DNA of 64,000 nt from Nitrobacter hamburgensis X14. GTDB taxonomy: Bacteria; Pseudomonadota; Alphaproteobacteria; Rhizobiales; Xanthobacteraceae. The notes beneath the pieces were generated by a model that was given only the letters and a program-made list of their open reading frames with translations, was not told the origin of the DNA and did not search any database. Each line of letters starts with the position of its first letter. The first letter of the stretch is position 1. Shown in pieces: positions 1-9,299 of this stretch. A program made the position numbers and the translations under genes. The stretch covers positions 3,520,001 through 3,584,000 of the forward strand of contig NC_007964.1 in the NCBI RefSeq assembly GCF_000013885.1. Direction: 5' to 3'.

Positions 1-387
1 GGAGGCACCGAGCAGGCGACGCAACAGATTCTGGCGGCGACCGAGGCGATCGATCAGTCGGCCGGCGCCCTGTCCAAGGCGGCGTCGCCGGAGCAGACAC
101 GGTTGCTGAGCGAGGAAATTCAGGAACGCGTGATCTCGATTTTCGAGGCCTGCAATTTCCAGGATCTCACCGGCCAGCGCATCGCCAAGGTGATGAGTAC
201 GATGAAGTTCATCGAGCATCACATCAACGTCATGATGGACATCTGGGGCGGCGTCGACGCCATCCGGGCCCACGCTCCGCCGATCGTCGACGATCGCGTG
301 GGCGATGCCAGGCTGCTGAATGGCCCGAAGCTCGACGGCGACGAGGGCCACGCTTCCCAGGACGATATCGACGCGTTGTTCGGCTAG
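1..387 (+). CDS. CheZ-like chemotaxis phosphatase, C-terminal part (5' end outside window)
   Basis: The gene enters from the left edge in frame 1 and ends with TAG. About 128 residues are visible. The motif NFQDLTGQRI matches the CheZ signature in which an Asp and a Gln (the D and second Q of QDLTGQ) drive hydrolysis of CheY phosphate. The last residues, DDIDALFG, resemble the acidic-hydrophobic CheY-binding tail of CheZ after a variable linker. The protein should be cytoplasmic and remove phosphate from CheY-type response regulators. Family assignment rests on these two motifs; the N-terminal half and any neighbouring chemotaxis genes are outside the window. Confidence 0.85.
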   Translation, partial: GGTEQATQQILAATEAIDQSAGALSKAASPEQTRLLSEEIQERVISIFEACNFQDLTGQRIAKVMSTMKFIEHHINVMMDIWGGVDAIRAHAPPIVDDRVGDARLLNGPKLDGDEGHASQDDIDALFG

Positions 388-411
388 TCCCAGGAAGCAT
401 CCCTCGTTGAG

Positions 412-442
412 AATGCCCGGCCGCCGCGCCGGGCATTTGGTT
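412..442 (+). terminator. Intrinsic terminator candidate after cheZ-like gene
   Basis: A 10-bp perfect stem (aatgcccggc / gccgggcatt) with a 6-nt loop lies 25 bases past the stop codon. It is followed by a T-containing stretch (ttggttt) rather than a long T run, so termination strength is uncertain. Confidence 0.6.
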
Positions 443-477
443 TGAAATCGATCGGCTTCAAGTCGCGCGCAACCCGG

Positions 478-609
478 CTAGAGCCTTTTCGCTTCTGATG
501 GAATCAGAAGCGAGGCCCTATGATTTTGAATTGGCGCGTTTTCCTTCACGCGAACCGGTACCCATCCTCGAGTCAAGCCCGAGGACAGGCTTCGCTCGAA
601 AACGCTCTA
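478..609 (+). repeat. Family A palindromic element, copy 1
   Basis: A roughly 130-bp element begins CTAGAGCCTTTTCGCTTC and ends TCGAAAACGCTCTA. It contains two internal hairpins: GCTTCTGAT/ATCAGAAGC near the left end and a CTCGAG-CTCGGG-type stem near the right end. Related copies lie at 5624, 7363, 14257, 18725 (partial), 19083, 43505 (partial, inside a gene) and 56388. The terminal CTA provides, on the minus strand, the TAG stop codon of the neighbouring lipoprotein gene. Confidence 0.85.
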
Positions 610-1164
610 ATGCGCGTGTGGCTTTGCCGCCGTGTGGCGGGAGGCCGACGCGGCCGCGGGCGCGCAGCGGACATAAACCATGTTGCCGTAGCGGGTCGCC
701 GCATCCGGGTCGATGAAGCGCGTGACCAGGACGCGACCGTCGAAGGAGACGATCTCGCGATCCTTCGGGCCGCCGGCGGGTCCTTCCGGTCCGATATAGT
801 TCTTGCCGCTCTGGCTGCCCTTCAGCCGCAATTCCTGCGGCGTCGCCTCGTCGGCGAGATGCATGATCACACCGCCGTTGCCGCCTGCGCCGATCACGTA
901 GGGATTACGGCACTGCGTCTTGGCCGCAGCCTCGGTCCGCGCCCGGTCGTTCGGGTTTTGATAGGATGCAAGGCCCCAGCGTCCGACGAGTTCGTCGGCG
1001 CGGATCGTGGCCGGAATGTCGGGCTCGACCGCCGGCTGGGGAGGCTGCGCCGGTTGGTTCGATAGTCCGATCGAGCCGATCGACCCGCACCCGCCGAGAA
1101 ACACCGCAAGGGCCGCGGCCGCCCCAAGGTTCAAAGCCGCGCGTCCGCCGTCTGATCTGACCAT
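607..1164 (-). CDS. Hypothetical lipoprotein
   Basis: This 185-residue protein has an N-terminal hydrophobic stretch ending in a lipobox-like LGGC, with Cys26 as the likely lipidated residue, so it is probably anchored in the envelope and faces the periplasm. The start ATG is preceded by GGGGA. After a Pro/Gln-rich linker comes a compact domain starting around 'LVGRWGLASYQ'; I do not recognise its family. The stop codon is formed by the end of the family A element at 478-609. Function unknown. Confidence 0.75.
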   Translation of the reverse strand: MVRSDGGRAALNLGAAAALAVFLGGCGSIGSIGLSNQPAQPPQPAVEPDIPATIRADELVGRWGLASYQNPNDRARTEAAAKTQCRNPYVIGAGGNGGVIMHLADEATPQELRLKGSQSGKNYIGPEGPAGGPKDREIVSFDGRVLVTRFIDPDAATRYGNMVYVRCAPAAASASRHTAAKPHAH

Positions 1165-1318
1165 CGTATGTTTCCCCGACCGAGTTCCCGACCGCCGCGC
1201 CCCAGGCAGCCAGGCTTAAAAAATGTGGCCGCGGCAACCTTACCCCGCGATCACGAGGGCACCACGACATGGTTTGCACTATCCTACACACCCCTCACCA
1301 ACGGCTTAAGGGGGCTTG

Positions 1319-1347
1319 CTTGACAAGCATGGCTGCCAAGCCATATT
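1319..1347 (+). promoter_or_regulatory. Candidate promoter for groESL
   Basis: TTGACA at 1320-1325 and CATATT at 1342-1347 are 16 bp apart, and CTTG at 1319 also fits an alphaproteobacterial heat-shock (RpoH) -35 half. The expected start of transcription falls near 1353-1355, immediately before the CIRCE-like operator. Housekeeping and RpoH readings cannot be separated by eye. Confidence 0.55.
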
Positions 1348-1359
1348 CCCCGCCGACGA

Positions 1360-1407
1360 TTAGCACTCTTTGAGCATGATTGCCAAAGATCGGAGCATGA
1401 TTGCCAA
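1360..1407 (+). promoter_or_regulatory. CIRCE-like HrcA operator with a duplicated right half-site
   Basis: TTAGCACTC at 1360-1368 is followed after exactly 9 bases by GATTGCCAA at 1378-1386, matching 16 of 18 positions of the CIRCE consensus (TTAGCACTC-N9-GAGTGCTAA). A 21-bp tandem duplication repeats the right arm at 1399-1407. CIRCE binds the repressor HrcA and controls groESL in many alphaproteobacteria. Its position at the presumed transcription start agrees with repression of groESL. Confidence 0.75.
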
Positions 1408-1496
1408 AGATACGAATCGCTCGGCGTTTCGAATCCGGGCGCATTGCATTCCGTCGATGGCAATTCAGAGTCCTGCGAACCCCCGGAGGAGCCGCT

Positions 1497-1793
1497 ATGG
1501 CTAAAACCAAATTTCGTCCGCTGCATGACCGTGTCGTGGTCAAACGCATCGATGCCGAAGAAAAGACCAAGGGCGGCATCATCATTCCCGACACCGCCAG
1601 GGAAAAGCCCTCGCAGGGCGAAGTCATCGCCGTCGGCCCCGGCGGGCGCGACGAAGCCGGCAAGCTGGTCCCGATCGACATCAAGGTCGGCGACAAGGTA
1701 CTGTTCGGCAAGTGGTCGGGCACCGAGATCAAGCTCGACGGCCAGGACGTCCTGATCATGAAGGAGTCCGACATTATGGGCGTGCTGGACTAA
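1497..1793 (+). CDS. groES: Co-chaperonin GroES
   Basis: This 98-residue protein has the typical GroES sequence: N-terminal FRPLHDRVVVKR, the mobile loop with GGIIIPDTAREKP, and C-terminal LIMKESDIMGVLD. It forms the heptameric lid of the GroEL folding chamber in the cytoplasm. The ATG at 1497 is chosen because GGAGGA lies 6 bases upstream; an upstream in-frame extension has no ribosome site and lacks GroES similarity. It is first in the groES-groEL unit, behind the CIRCE-like operator. Confidence 0.98.
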   Translation: MAKTKFRPLHDRVVVKRIDAEEKTKGGIIIPDTAREKPSQGEVIAVGPGGRDEAGKLVPIDIKVGDKVLFGKWSGTEIKLDGQDVLIMKESDIMGVLD

Positions 1794-1819
1794 GCCTGAC
1801 GGCCTCCACATCTACCGAC

Positions 1820-1936
1820 GTCATCGCCCGGCAAGAGCGCACTATGCGCCCGATGACCGGGCGAACCAGTATTCCGACGCAACGCGTTGCGATTGAACAT
1901 CGCGGGATACCGGGTCATCCGCTTTCGCGGATGATG
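1820..1936. repeat. Diverged palindromic repeat in the groES-groEL gap
   Basis: The 202-base gap between groES and groEL holds a degenerate palindrome running from 'cgtcatcgcccgg' to 'ggatgatgaca', with internal self-complementary pieces such as gcgcactatgcgc. It resembles the family C repeats (CGTCATTGCCGGG) seen elsewhere in the window. No gene is visible here. It could form a stem-loop in the bicistronic mRNA. Confidence 0.5.
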
Positions 1937-1995
1937 ACAGCACAGTGCTTGTAAAACTCTGCGGAAGACGTTTTGCTCAATCAAGGAACCATCAA

Positions 1996-3633
<1,638 letters not shown>

Positions 3634-3659
3634 GCCTTCCCAACTGCACGACTTCGCCA

Positions 3660-3689
3660 GAAGGCCGCCTCCGGGCGGCCTTCTTTTTT
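3660..3689 (+). terminator. Rho-independent terminator of groESL
   Basis: A perfect 9-bp GC-rich stem (aaggccgcc / ggcggcctt, loop tccg) is followed by a run of six T. It begins 27 bases after the groEL stop codon. Confidence 0.93.
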
Positions 3690-3739
3690 GGCGAAGCCGG
3701 TTCTAGGGTGACAGGCGATTCGACAAACGGGGATTCTCT

Positions 3740-4939
3740 ATGCGCGCGCTACGGCTGTGCCTGGTCGGCTTGGTGATCGCTTTGCCGGGGAGTCTGTTCG
3801 CGCAGGACAGGCCGCTTCCAAGGACACCCCCCGGCGGCGCCGAGGTGCGATACTTCACCTCCATCGACGGGCTGATGGAAGGCAATGCCGACGTCATCCT
3901 CAAGGAAACTCGCCAGGGCAAGACCGTCACAGCCGCCGTTCTCGATGTGTGTTACCCTGCGAAAAAGGGCTCCGATCGCAAGGACCGCTTCGTCGTCAAC
4001 CTCGCGGTGAACGGCTCGACCCTGACCGGCACGACCCAAAGCATCGGCGACAAGCTTCCGGTCGAGGTCAACCTCACCCGCAAGCCCACCGGCGATACGT
4101 TCGAGTTCGAGGGCCGGGTCAGCGTCGGCCAGACCGTCACCGAGGTGACCTCGACGGACAATTCCGACCTCAGCGAGGCCGAGTTCAACGACGCGCGCAC
4201 AACCGACGACGGCATCATCGCAACGCCGCAGGATTTCACCGAGGTGTCTCCCGAAGCCATCGCCGTGAAAGTGAAACTCGACGCCGCGGTCGATTTGCTC
4301 AAGGGGTTGAGAGGACAGCATGTCGAGGTGGCGCTGAACAGCCTCGATGTGAACTGCGAGGTGCTGCGGGCCGGCGCGCAGGTCATCGACATCAACGTCG
4401 ATCCCGAGCGCGCGCCCGCCCTCGTTGCCAAACTGAAGGCTTCGCCCGGCGTGATCGCCGCCGGCTGGAGCACTGGCATGTTCGACATGGAGCGCACCAT
4501 CCGGTTTCCGGCCGCGGAATGGCGCGACAACGGCAAGCTCAATCGTAACAAGCTCGCGACCGCCATCTCCGGCGTGCTGGAAAAAGCCCTCGACGCAAAG
4601 CCGGTGTCAACAAAATGGAGTGACGACACCGGCAAGCTGACGCTGACCTTCAAACGTCCGAGCGACGTGGTTCCGGCGCTCAAGCTTACCGACACCATCG
4701 AGGTGACCGCGTTGCCCGGCCCCGACAAGCCCGGCGGGTCCGATCACATCATGCTCTGGGTCGGCGTCCCGTCGACGACTACCACAGACGAAACCGAGGG
4801 ACCGAGGCTCGGTCTGGCCGACGACACGTCAGCGGGCGACGACGAGGGCGTCGAGACCGACGACAGCGGTTCGGTGGATGCGCTGGCGAAGCAGTTCAAG
4901 GCCCAGCGCTGGGACGCCGACAAATCGGCCTGGAAATAA
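3740..4939 (+). CDS. Hypothetical exported protein
   Basis: This 399-residue protein has a clear signal peptide (hydrophobic core LCLVGLVIALPG, cleavage likely after SLFA at residue 21), so it is predicted to be periplasmic or secreted. The mature part is Thr/Val-rich and looks beta-rich. The last 60 residues are strongly acidic (several DD and DE pairs). I do not recognise a family. It stands alone between the groEL terminator and a family C repeat and is probably monocistronic. Confidence 0.75.
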   Translation: MRALRLCLVGLVIALPGSLFAQDRPLPRTPPGGAEVRYFTSIDGLMEGNADVILKETRQGKTVTAAVLDVCYPAKKGSDRKDRFVVNLAVNGSTLTGTTQSIGDKLPVEVNLTRKPTGDTFEFEGRVSVGQTVTEVTSTDNSDLSEAEFNDARTTDDGIIATPQDFTEVSPEAIAVKVKLDAAVDLLKGLRGQHVEVALNSLDVNCEVLRAGAQVIDINVDPERAPALVAKLKASPGVIAAGWSTGMFDMERTIRFPAAEWRDNGKLNRNKLATAISGVLEKALDAKPVSTKWSDDTGKLTLTFKRPSDVVPALKLTDTIEVTALPGPDKPGGSDHIMLWVGVPSTTTTDETEGPRLGLADDTSAGDDEGVETDDSGSVDALAKQFKAQRWDADKSAWK

Positions 4940-5035
4940 CGCGCCCCGACTCTCTGCGGCACAGGATTGCGATCCGTGCGCGCGGAAATCGGATTATGAG
5001 TGCTTCACGCTTGGACGGAAACATCTCGATTGTCC

Positions 5036-5145
5036 GTCATTGCCGGGCTAAAGCGCGAAGCGCGTCTTCGCGCAGACGTCCCGGCCATCCACGTCATCGA
5101 TCGGATTCACGTTTCAAGACGTGGATGCCCAAGCCGGGCATGACG
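5036..5145. repeat. Family C palindromic repeat
   Basis: The element starts CGTCATTGCCGGG and ends with its complement CCGGGCATGACG. An inner pair (catccacgtc / gacgtggatg) and a third hairpin (gcgcgaagcgcgtcttcgcgc) lie between. It occupies the gap between two convergent genes and could act as a transcription barrier. Relatives are at 22447, 30855 and 42719. Confidence 0.8.
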
Positions 5146-5169
5146 ATTCAATCAAACCTCATCCCGCTC

Positions 5170-5577
5170 TCAGTTTGTATTGAGATGAAACCGCAGCGTG
5201 GTCGGTCCGGCGAACGAGACCGCGTCGCCCTGCCGCTCCCAGGTGACCGCAGCAGTGAGCGCCGCAACCAGGTCGTCATCGGCCTGCGCCTTCTCCGGCG
5301 GACAGGAGCGGTCCTCCAGCGGACCGGCCACGAAGATGACGGTGTTGCCGGCCACCGAGAACTGGCCCTTGCCGCCCTTGCACCACAACTCGAGCTTGGC
5401 CTCGCCGCTGTCGCCGATTTCCAGCGACGGCACCCGCTTCGAGCCGGGCTGCGGCGGCGCATCCAGCGTCATCTCGAAGCCGAACGGAAATCCATCCTGC
5501 GCCGACGCCGGCGATGCAATGATGCCTCCGACGGCGATCGCAACCGCACCGGACCAGAACCCAAACCTTGCAGCCAT
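5170..5577 (-). CDS. Exported META-domain-like protein
   Basis: This 135-residue protein has a signal peptide (cleavage likely after ASPASA, residue 26-27). The C-terminal half resembles the META/HslJ fold pattern: a WCKGGKGQFSV strand region, a later Cys in EDRSC, then a helix and closing strands ending GPTTLRFHL. META domains occur in envelope or heat-shock-linked proteins of mostly unknown biochemical role. The family call is from pattern only. Confidence 0.65.
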   Translation of the reverse strand: MAARFGFWSGAVAIAVGGIIASPASAQDGFPFGFEMTLDAPPQPGSKRVPSLEIGDSGEAKLELWCKGGKGQFSVAGNTVIFVAGPLEDRSCPPEKAQADDDLVAALTAAVTWERQGDAVSFAGPTTLRFHLNTN

Positions 5578-5623
5578 CCGCCCTCGTTGAATGATGATCG
5601 CGACCGATCAGACCCGCGCCGTT

Positions 5624-5747
5624 CTAGTGCCTTTCCGCTTCTGATGGAATCAGAAGCGGGGCTCTATGATTTTGACGCGTTTTCTTCACGCGAACCGGTA
5701 TCCATCCTCGGGTCAAGCCCGAGGACAAGCTTCGCTCGAAAACGCTA
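5624..5747 (+). repeat. Family A palindromic element, copy 2
   Basis: CTAGTGCCTTTCCGCTTC begins the element, with the GCTTCTGAT/ATCAGAAGC hairpin, then GCGTTTTCTTCACGCGAACC, the CCTCGGGTCAAGCCCGAGG hairpin, and the right end TCGAAAACGCTA. It lies in a 277-base gap with no other recognisable feature. Confidence 0.85.
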
Positions 5748-5854
5748 CATACGCAGATTTCGTGAGGTGGAGTCCGCTTTGTGGCCGAAATCTGCCTGCG
5801 GGCTGCAATCGCCTCCCCGGCCCTGACATCATGGCTCGACGAAAAGAGCGCGGA

Positions 5855-6865
5855 CTATTTCAGGCTGGTCATCGCCGTCAGGTCAGCCGACAGCTTTGCG
5901 ATGAAAGTCGCGCCGCACCAGGTGGAGCCGGCGCCGCCCGGATTGATGTTTGTAAAGCTGCCGTTGAGCGGAGCCCTGAAATCCGACGTGAAGGCGTTAC
6001 AGTCCCCCTTCGACAGGTCGCTGTCGGAGTAGCGCAGGTCGAGCGTGAACACCTTGTAGGTGAGGCCGATGCCGATATTCCAGGTATTGTAATCGGCATA
6101 CTTGATGCCGTTCGGAAACGGACCTGCGAAGCCGGCCGCGGCAACGCCGGTGCCGTAGAACGAGTCCGACGTTCCGAGCCACTGGCGGCCGAACTCACCC
6201 GACACATACATGCCGACGCCGCTGCTGCCGAACGTGGTGGCGGGCGCGGTGTACTTGGCGGTGATCGACGCGTAATTGCCCCAGGCGCCGGTGTTCAGGA
6301 AGTTCGGGGAATAGTACTCGTTCAGGCCGACCGCCCAGTTGTCGTTGATGGTGTAGTTCACCTTGGCGTAGGTCTCGAAGAAGCTCACGTCCTTCTTCAT
6401 GACGTTACCGTTGAACAGAGCGATTGCACCGGTATCGCCCGGGCAGAGCGTGCCGAGACCGGCGGCTGCGGTATCAACGCAGGTGCCGCCCGGATACAGG
6501 TAGCCCCAGACGCCGAAGTCGAAGGCAAAGGCGCCGAAAGTCGGACGGATACCGCCGTAGATATCGACCTCGGCCGCCGCACGGTTGGCGAAGGAGATGC
6601 TCTCGACCGACGAGCCGACGTAAAGCTGCAGATCCTTGGTGACGTTGTAGCGGGGCTCGAAGTAGGCGGTCACTGACGGCTTGTGGTTCGACTGCGTCAC
6701 GCCGCGGAACACGTAGTCGCTCATGACGCCGGCGCCGAAGGCGATGTCCCACGGATCGAATGCGACCGGAGGCGGCGCCTTGTAGGCATTCACCGCCATA
6801 TCCGCCGCCAGCGCCGAACTTGCCGTCATCGCCAGCACCGTTGCTGCCAGGACCATTGTCTTCAT
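5855..6865 (-). CDS. TorF family putative outer-membrane porin
   Basis: This 336-residue protein has a signal peptide ending SSALA (residues 1-20) and a beta-barrel pattern of alternating residues and aromatic girdles. The segment GAGVMSDYVFRGVTQSNHKPS near the mature N-terminus is the hallmark of the TorF/Gcw_chp family of putative porins. It should sit in the outer membrane; its substrate is unknown. A run of imperfect 15-bp tandem repeats lies in its leader, about 30 bases upstream of the ATG, and may influence expression. Confidence 0.85.
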   Translation of the reverse strand: MKTMVLAATVLAMTASSALAADMAVNAYKAPPPVAFDPWDIAFGAGVMSDYVFRGVTQSNHKPSVTAYFEPRYNVTKDLQLYVGSSVESISFANRAAAEVDIYGGIRPTFGAFAFDFGVWGYLYPGGTCVDTAAAGLGTLCPGDTGAIALFNGNVMKKDVSFFETYAKVNYTINDNWAVGLNEYYSPNFLNTGAWGNYASITAKYTAPATTFGSSGVGMYVSGEFGRQWLGTSDSFYGTGVAAAGFAGPFPNGIKYADYNTWNIGIGLTYKVFTLDLRYSDSDLSKGDCNAFTSDFRAPLNGSFTNINPGGAGSTWCGATFIAKLSADLTAMTSLK

Positions 6866-6895
6866 GACGAACCCTCATCCGCCGAAAAGCCGCGC

Positions 6896-6956
6896 AAGTA
6901 AACCGGCCCAAGCAAACCGGGCCCAAGTAAACCGGACCCAAGTAAACCGGCCCAAA
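6896..6956. repeat. Tandem 15-bp repeats in porin leader
   Basis: Four imperfect head-to-tail copies of a 14-15 bp unit (consensus aagtaaaccggaccc) lie directly upstream of the porin gene, in its 5' leader or promoter region. Unit lengths differ by one base between copies, so copy-number change would shift spacing between promoter and start codon. Confidence 0.9.
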
Positions 6957-7256
6957 TCCCGAAGGTCGCGAAGGCGAGCGACATTTGGCCGCAAATGATT
7001 CCTTTTTTGTTAACCATACTGAGGCCGAAGACGAAAACCGGGAAGCCGAAATAGCGAGCATTTGCCGCCTATCCGGGCGTTCCGGCCTGTTTGCAACACA
7101 TTGTTCGCCGGTCTTGCAGAATATCAATCACAGAATCCCGTACGGCTCGGCGGTGCGAGCGGCATCCTCGCCTGACGCTTTTCGCGCCACATCATGCCGC
7201 CGACGATGGCCGGTCCGATGGCCGTCGGACTGATTCCAATGACCTGACTGTTTCCA

Positions 7257-7290
7257 ATGAAAAGGGCCGCAGCGGAGACGCTGCGACCCG
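7257..7290 (-). terminator. Terminator candidate on the minus strand
   Basis: On the minus strand a 10-bp stem with one mismatch (gggtcgcagcg / cgctgcggccc around tctc) is followed by TTTT. It could end transcripts from the glcDEF/H1-like region, reading through the family A copy at 7363-7489, or be an isolated hairpin. The rest of the 635-base gap 6866-7500, outside the porin repeats and family A copy 3, shows no gene. Confidence 0.45.
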
Positions 7291-7362
7291 GAACTCAAGT
7301 ATTGGATGGAGACGGCACGCGATCGTCGCCCGAAGCTGTCAACCCAACCTCATCCTGCTTTA

Positions 7363-7489
7363 TAGCGTTTTCAAGCGAAGCATGTCCTCGGGCTTGACCC
7401 GAGGACGGATACCGGTTCGCGTGAAGAAAACGCGTCAAAACAGAAAGCTGGAGCCGGCTTTGATTCCATTAAAGCCGGAATAGCTCTAG
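7363..7489 (-). repeat. Family A palindromic element, copy 3 (reverse orientation)
   Basis: Read on the minus strand, the element begins CTAGAGC and ends GAAAACGCTATA. The CCTCGGG/CCCGAGG hairpin is intact, while the other hairpin is altered (GGCTTTAATGG...). It lies 11 bases beyond the stop codon of the H1-like gene. Confidence 0.85.
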
Positions 7490-7500
7490 TTGCCGTCACC

Positions 7501-7959
7501 TCACGAGCCCGAGCCATGGCCGTCGTCCGTATGGTCATCGGCCGGAGCCGCGGGCTCGGGCATGGCCCAACTCGGGGCCGGCATCGCGGCAACGGCTGGC
7601 TTTCGCGCGGCACGTTTGGCCGCGGTTTTTTTCACCGAAGCCCTGCGTTTGGTCGCCGGCTTCCCTGCGGATTTCTTGACGGACTTCTTGGCAGATTTTT
7701 TGGCTGATTTCTTGACGGACTTCTTGGCAGATTTCTTGGCGGCTTTCCTCGGAGACTTCTTGGCGGATTTTTTGGCGGATTTCTTCGCCGATTTCTTCTT
7801 CGCCGTCCTCTTTGCCGAAACCGTCTTCACCGCCTTCTTCGTGGATTTCTTCGCAGCTTTCTTTGTAGCTTTCTTCGCCGATTTCCTGTTTGCCGCTACG
7901 ACCTTCTTCTTGCTTTTCTTGGCCTTAACGCTCTTCGCCTTCCTGGATTTCTTAGCCAT
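7501..7959 (-). CDS. Histone H1-like lysine/alanine-rich DNA-binding protein
   Basis: This 152-residue protein is about one third lysine, built from repeated KKSAKKS/KKAAKK units across residues 1-115, like histone H1 C-terminal tails and bacterial H1-like proteins. It ends in a Pro/Ala and acidic-His tail (PAPADDHTDDGHG-type). It is expected to bind DNA electrostatically as a nucleoid component. The ATG at 7959 is chosen because AGGAGG lies 6 bases upstream; an upstream extension would overlap glcF. It starts 23 bases after glcF ends, so it may be cotranscribed. Confidence 0.85.
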   Translation of the reverse strand: MAKKSRKAKSVKAKKSKKKVVAANRKSAKKATKKAAKKSTKKAVKTVSAKRTAKKKSAKKSAKKSAKKSPRKAAKKSAKKSVKKSAKKSAKKSVKKSAGKPATKRRASVKKTAAKRAARKPAVAAMPAPSWAMPEPAAPADDHTDDGHGSGS

Positions 7960-7982
7960 CGTGGTCCTCCTGTTGCCGCCGA

Positions 7983-9299
7983 TCAATTCAGTCCTGGCCG
8001 GGGGCCGCCCGTTGCCCAATCGAGAAGTTCAATCGTGTGAACAACAGGGACCGACGTTCCACCGGCAATCTGAACCATGCACCCGATATTGCCGGCGGCA
8101 ATCATGTCCGGCTTGACGCTTGCGATATTGGCGACCTTCCGGTCGCGCAGTCTGTTCGCAATGTCAGGCTGGAGAATGTTGTAGGTCCCCGCCGAACCGC
8201 AACACAAATGACTCTCCGGGATATCTTTCACCACGAATCCATTCTTGGAAAGCAAATCTTTCGGAAGCTGCGTGATTTTCTGGCCGTGCTGAAGCGAACA
8301 GGCGGAGTGATAGGCAATGACGAGATCGCTGCGACTGCGCGGCGGCGGCAGATCGAGGCTCGCGACATACTCGGTGATGTCCTTGGTCAGGCCTGATATC
8401 TTTGCGGCCGGCCCGGCGTAGTCGCGGTCCTCCCGCAACAGGTAACCGTAATCCTTGATGACGGTACCGCAGCCCGACGCCGTCACCACGATGGCGTCGA
8501 GGCCGCCGCGCTCCGCTTCCGCGATCCAGGTTGTGATATTGGCCCGCGCACGCGCCAGTGCATCCCGGTCGTCGCCCATATGATGCGTCAGCGCGCCGCA
8601 ACACTGCTCGTCCGCCACCAGCACCACCTCGACACCGTGACGGGTCAGCAGGCTGATCGCGGCCTGGTTGATGCGCGGCGCCAGCACCTGCTGGGCGCAG
8701 CCCTGCAGCAGCGCAACGCGGCCACGCTTCGCACCCTGCGCCGGAAACACGCTGCCGGCGCGCGCTCCGGGAGCCGGCAGCGACGCCGGCGCGAGCGCCA
8801 GCATCGCCTTGATCCTGTGCAAGAACGTCGGCGTCGTCGCGCCCGGCTTTGAGCCCGGCAGCAGCGCCGCGAGGGGCCGGCCAAGGCGCGCCAGAACCAT
8901 GCCGGCGCGAAAGACTCTCGGCCGCGGCAGCACATAGGCGAGAACGGCCCGGAGCAGCCGCTCGGGCAGCGGCCGCACATACTCCTTCTCGATCCTGACC
9001 CGCGCCTGATCGACCAGGTGCATGTAGTTGACGCCGGAGGGACAGGTCGTCATGCAGGCGAGACACGACAGGCAGCGGTCGATGTGTTTCACGACCTCGG
9101 CCGTCGGCGGCTCGTTCTTTTCGAGCATCTGTTTGATCAGATAAATCCGGCCGCGCGGGCTGTCGAGTTCGTCGCCGAGCAGCACATAGGTCGGGCACGT
9201 CGCGGTGCAGAACCCGCAATGCACGCACTTGCGGAGGATCTTGTCGGCTTCGACGATATCCGGGTCGGCCAGCTGAGCGGGCGTGAATTCGGTTTTCAT
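7983..9299 (-). CDS. glcF: Glycolate oxidase iron-sulfur subunit GlcF
   Basis: This 438-residue subunit of membrane-associated glycolate dehydrogenase passes electrons from glycolate oxidation. Two 4Fe-4S ferredoxin motifs lie near the N-terminus (CVHCGFCTATCP and CLSCLACMTTCP). Two CCG-domain cysteine motifs follow, ending EQCCGALTHH and ESHLCCGSAGTYN, which are typical of GlcF and related Fe-S subunits. The ATG overlaps the glcE stop by four bases (ATGA), implying translational coupling. Operon order is glcD-glcE-glcF. Confidence 0.95.
   Translation of the reverse strand: MKTEFTPAQLADPDIVEADKILRKCVHCGFCTATCPTYVLLGDELDSPRGRIYLIKQMLEKNEPPTAEVVKHIDRCLSCLACMTTCPSGVNYMHLVDQARVRIEKEYVRPLPERLLRAVLAYVLPRPRVFRAGMVLARLGRPLAALLPGSKPGATTPTFLHRIKAMLALAPASLPAPGARAGSVFPAQGAKRGRVALLQGCAQQVLAPRINQAAISLLTRHGVEVVLVADEQCCGALTHHMGDDRDALARARANITTWIAEAERGGLDAIVVTASGCGTVIKDYGYLLREDRDYAGPAAKISGLTKDITEYVASLDLPPPRSRSDLVIAYHSACSLQHGQKITQLPKDLLSKNGFVVKDIPESHLCCGSAGTYNILQPDIANRLRDRKVANIASVKPDMIAAGNIGCMVQIAGGTSVPVVHTIELLDWATGGPRPGLN

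Noticed and set aside
1420..1445. tRNA T-loop-like string (tttcgaatccgggcgc)
   Set aside because: No matching acceptor, D or anticodon arms around it; it is groES leader sequence.
6896..6956. Possible CRISPR array
   Set aside because: Units are directly adjacent with no unique spacers and no cas genes nearby; it is a simple tandem repeat.
7490..8116. Phe/Ala/Asp-rich frame on plus strand (FADFLADF repeats)
   Set aside because: It is the reverse reading of the lysine-rich H1-like gene repeats.
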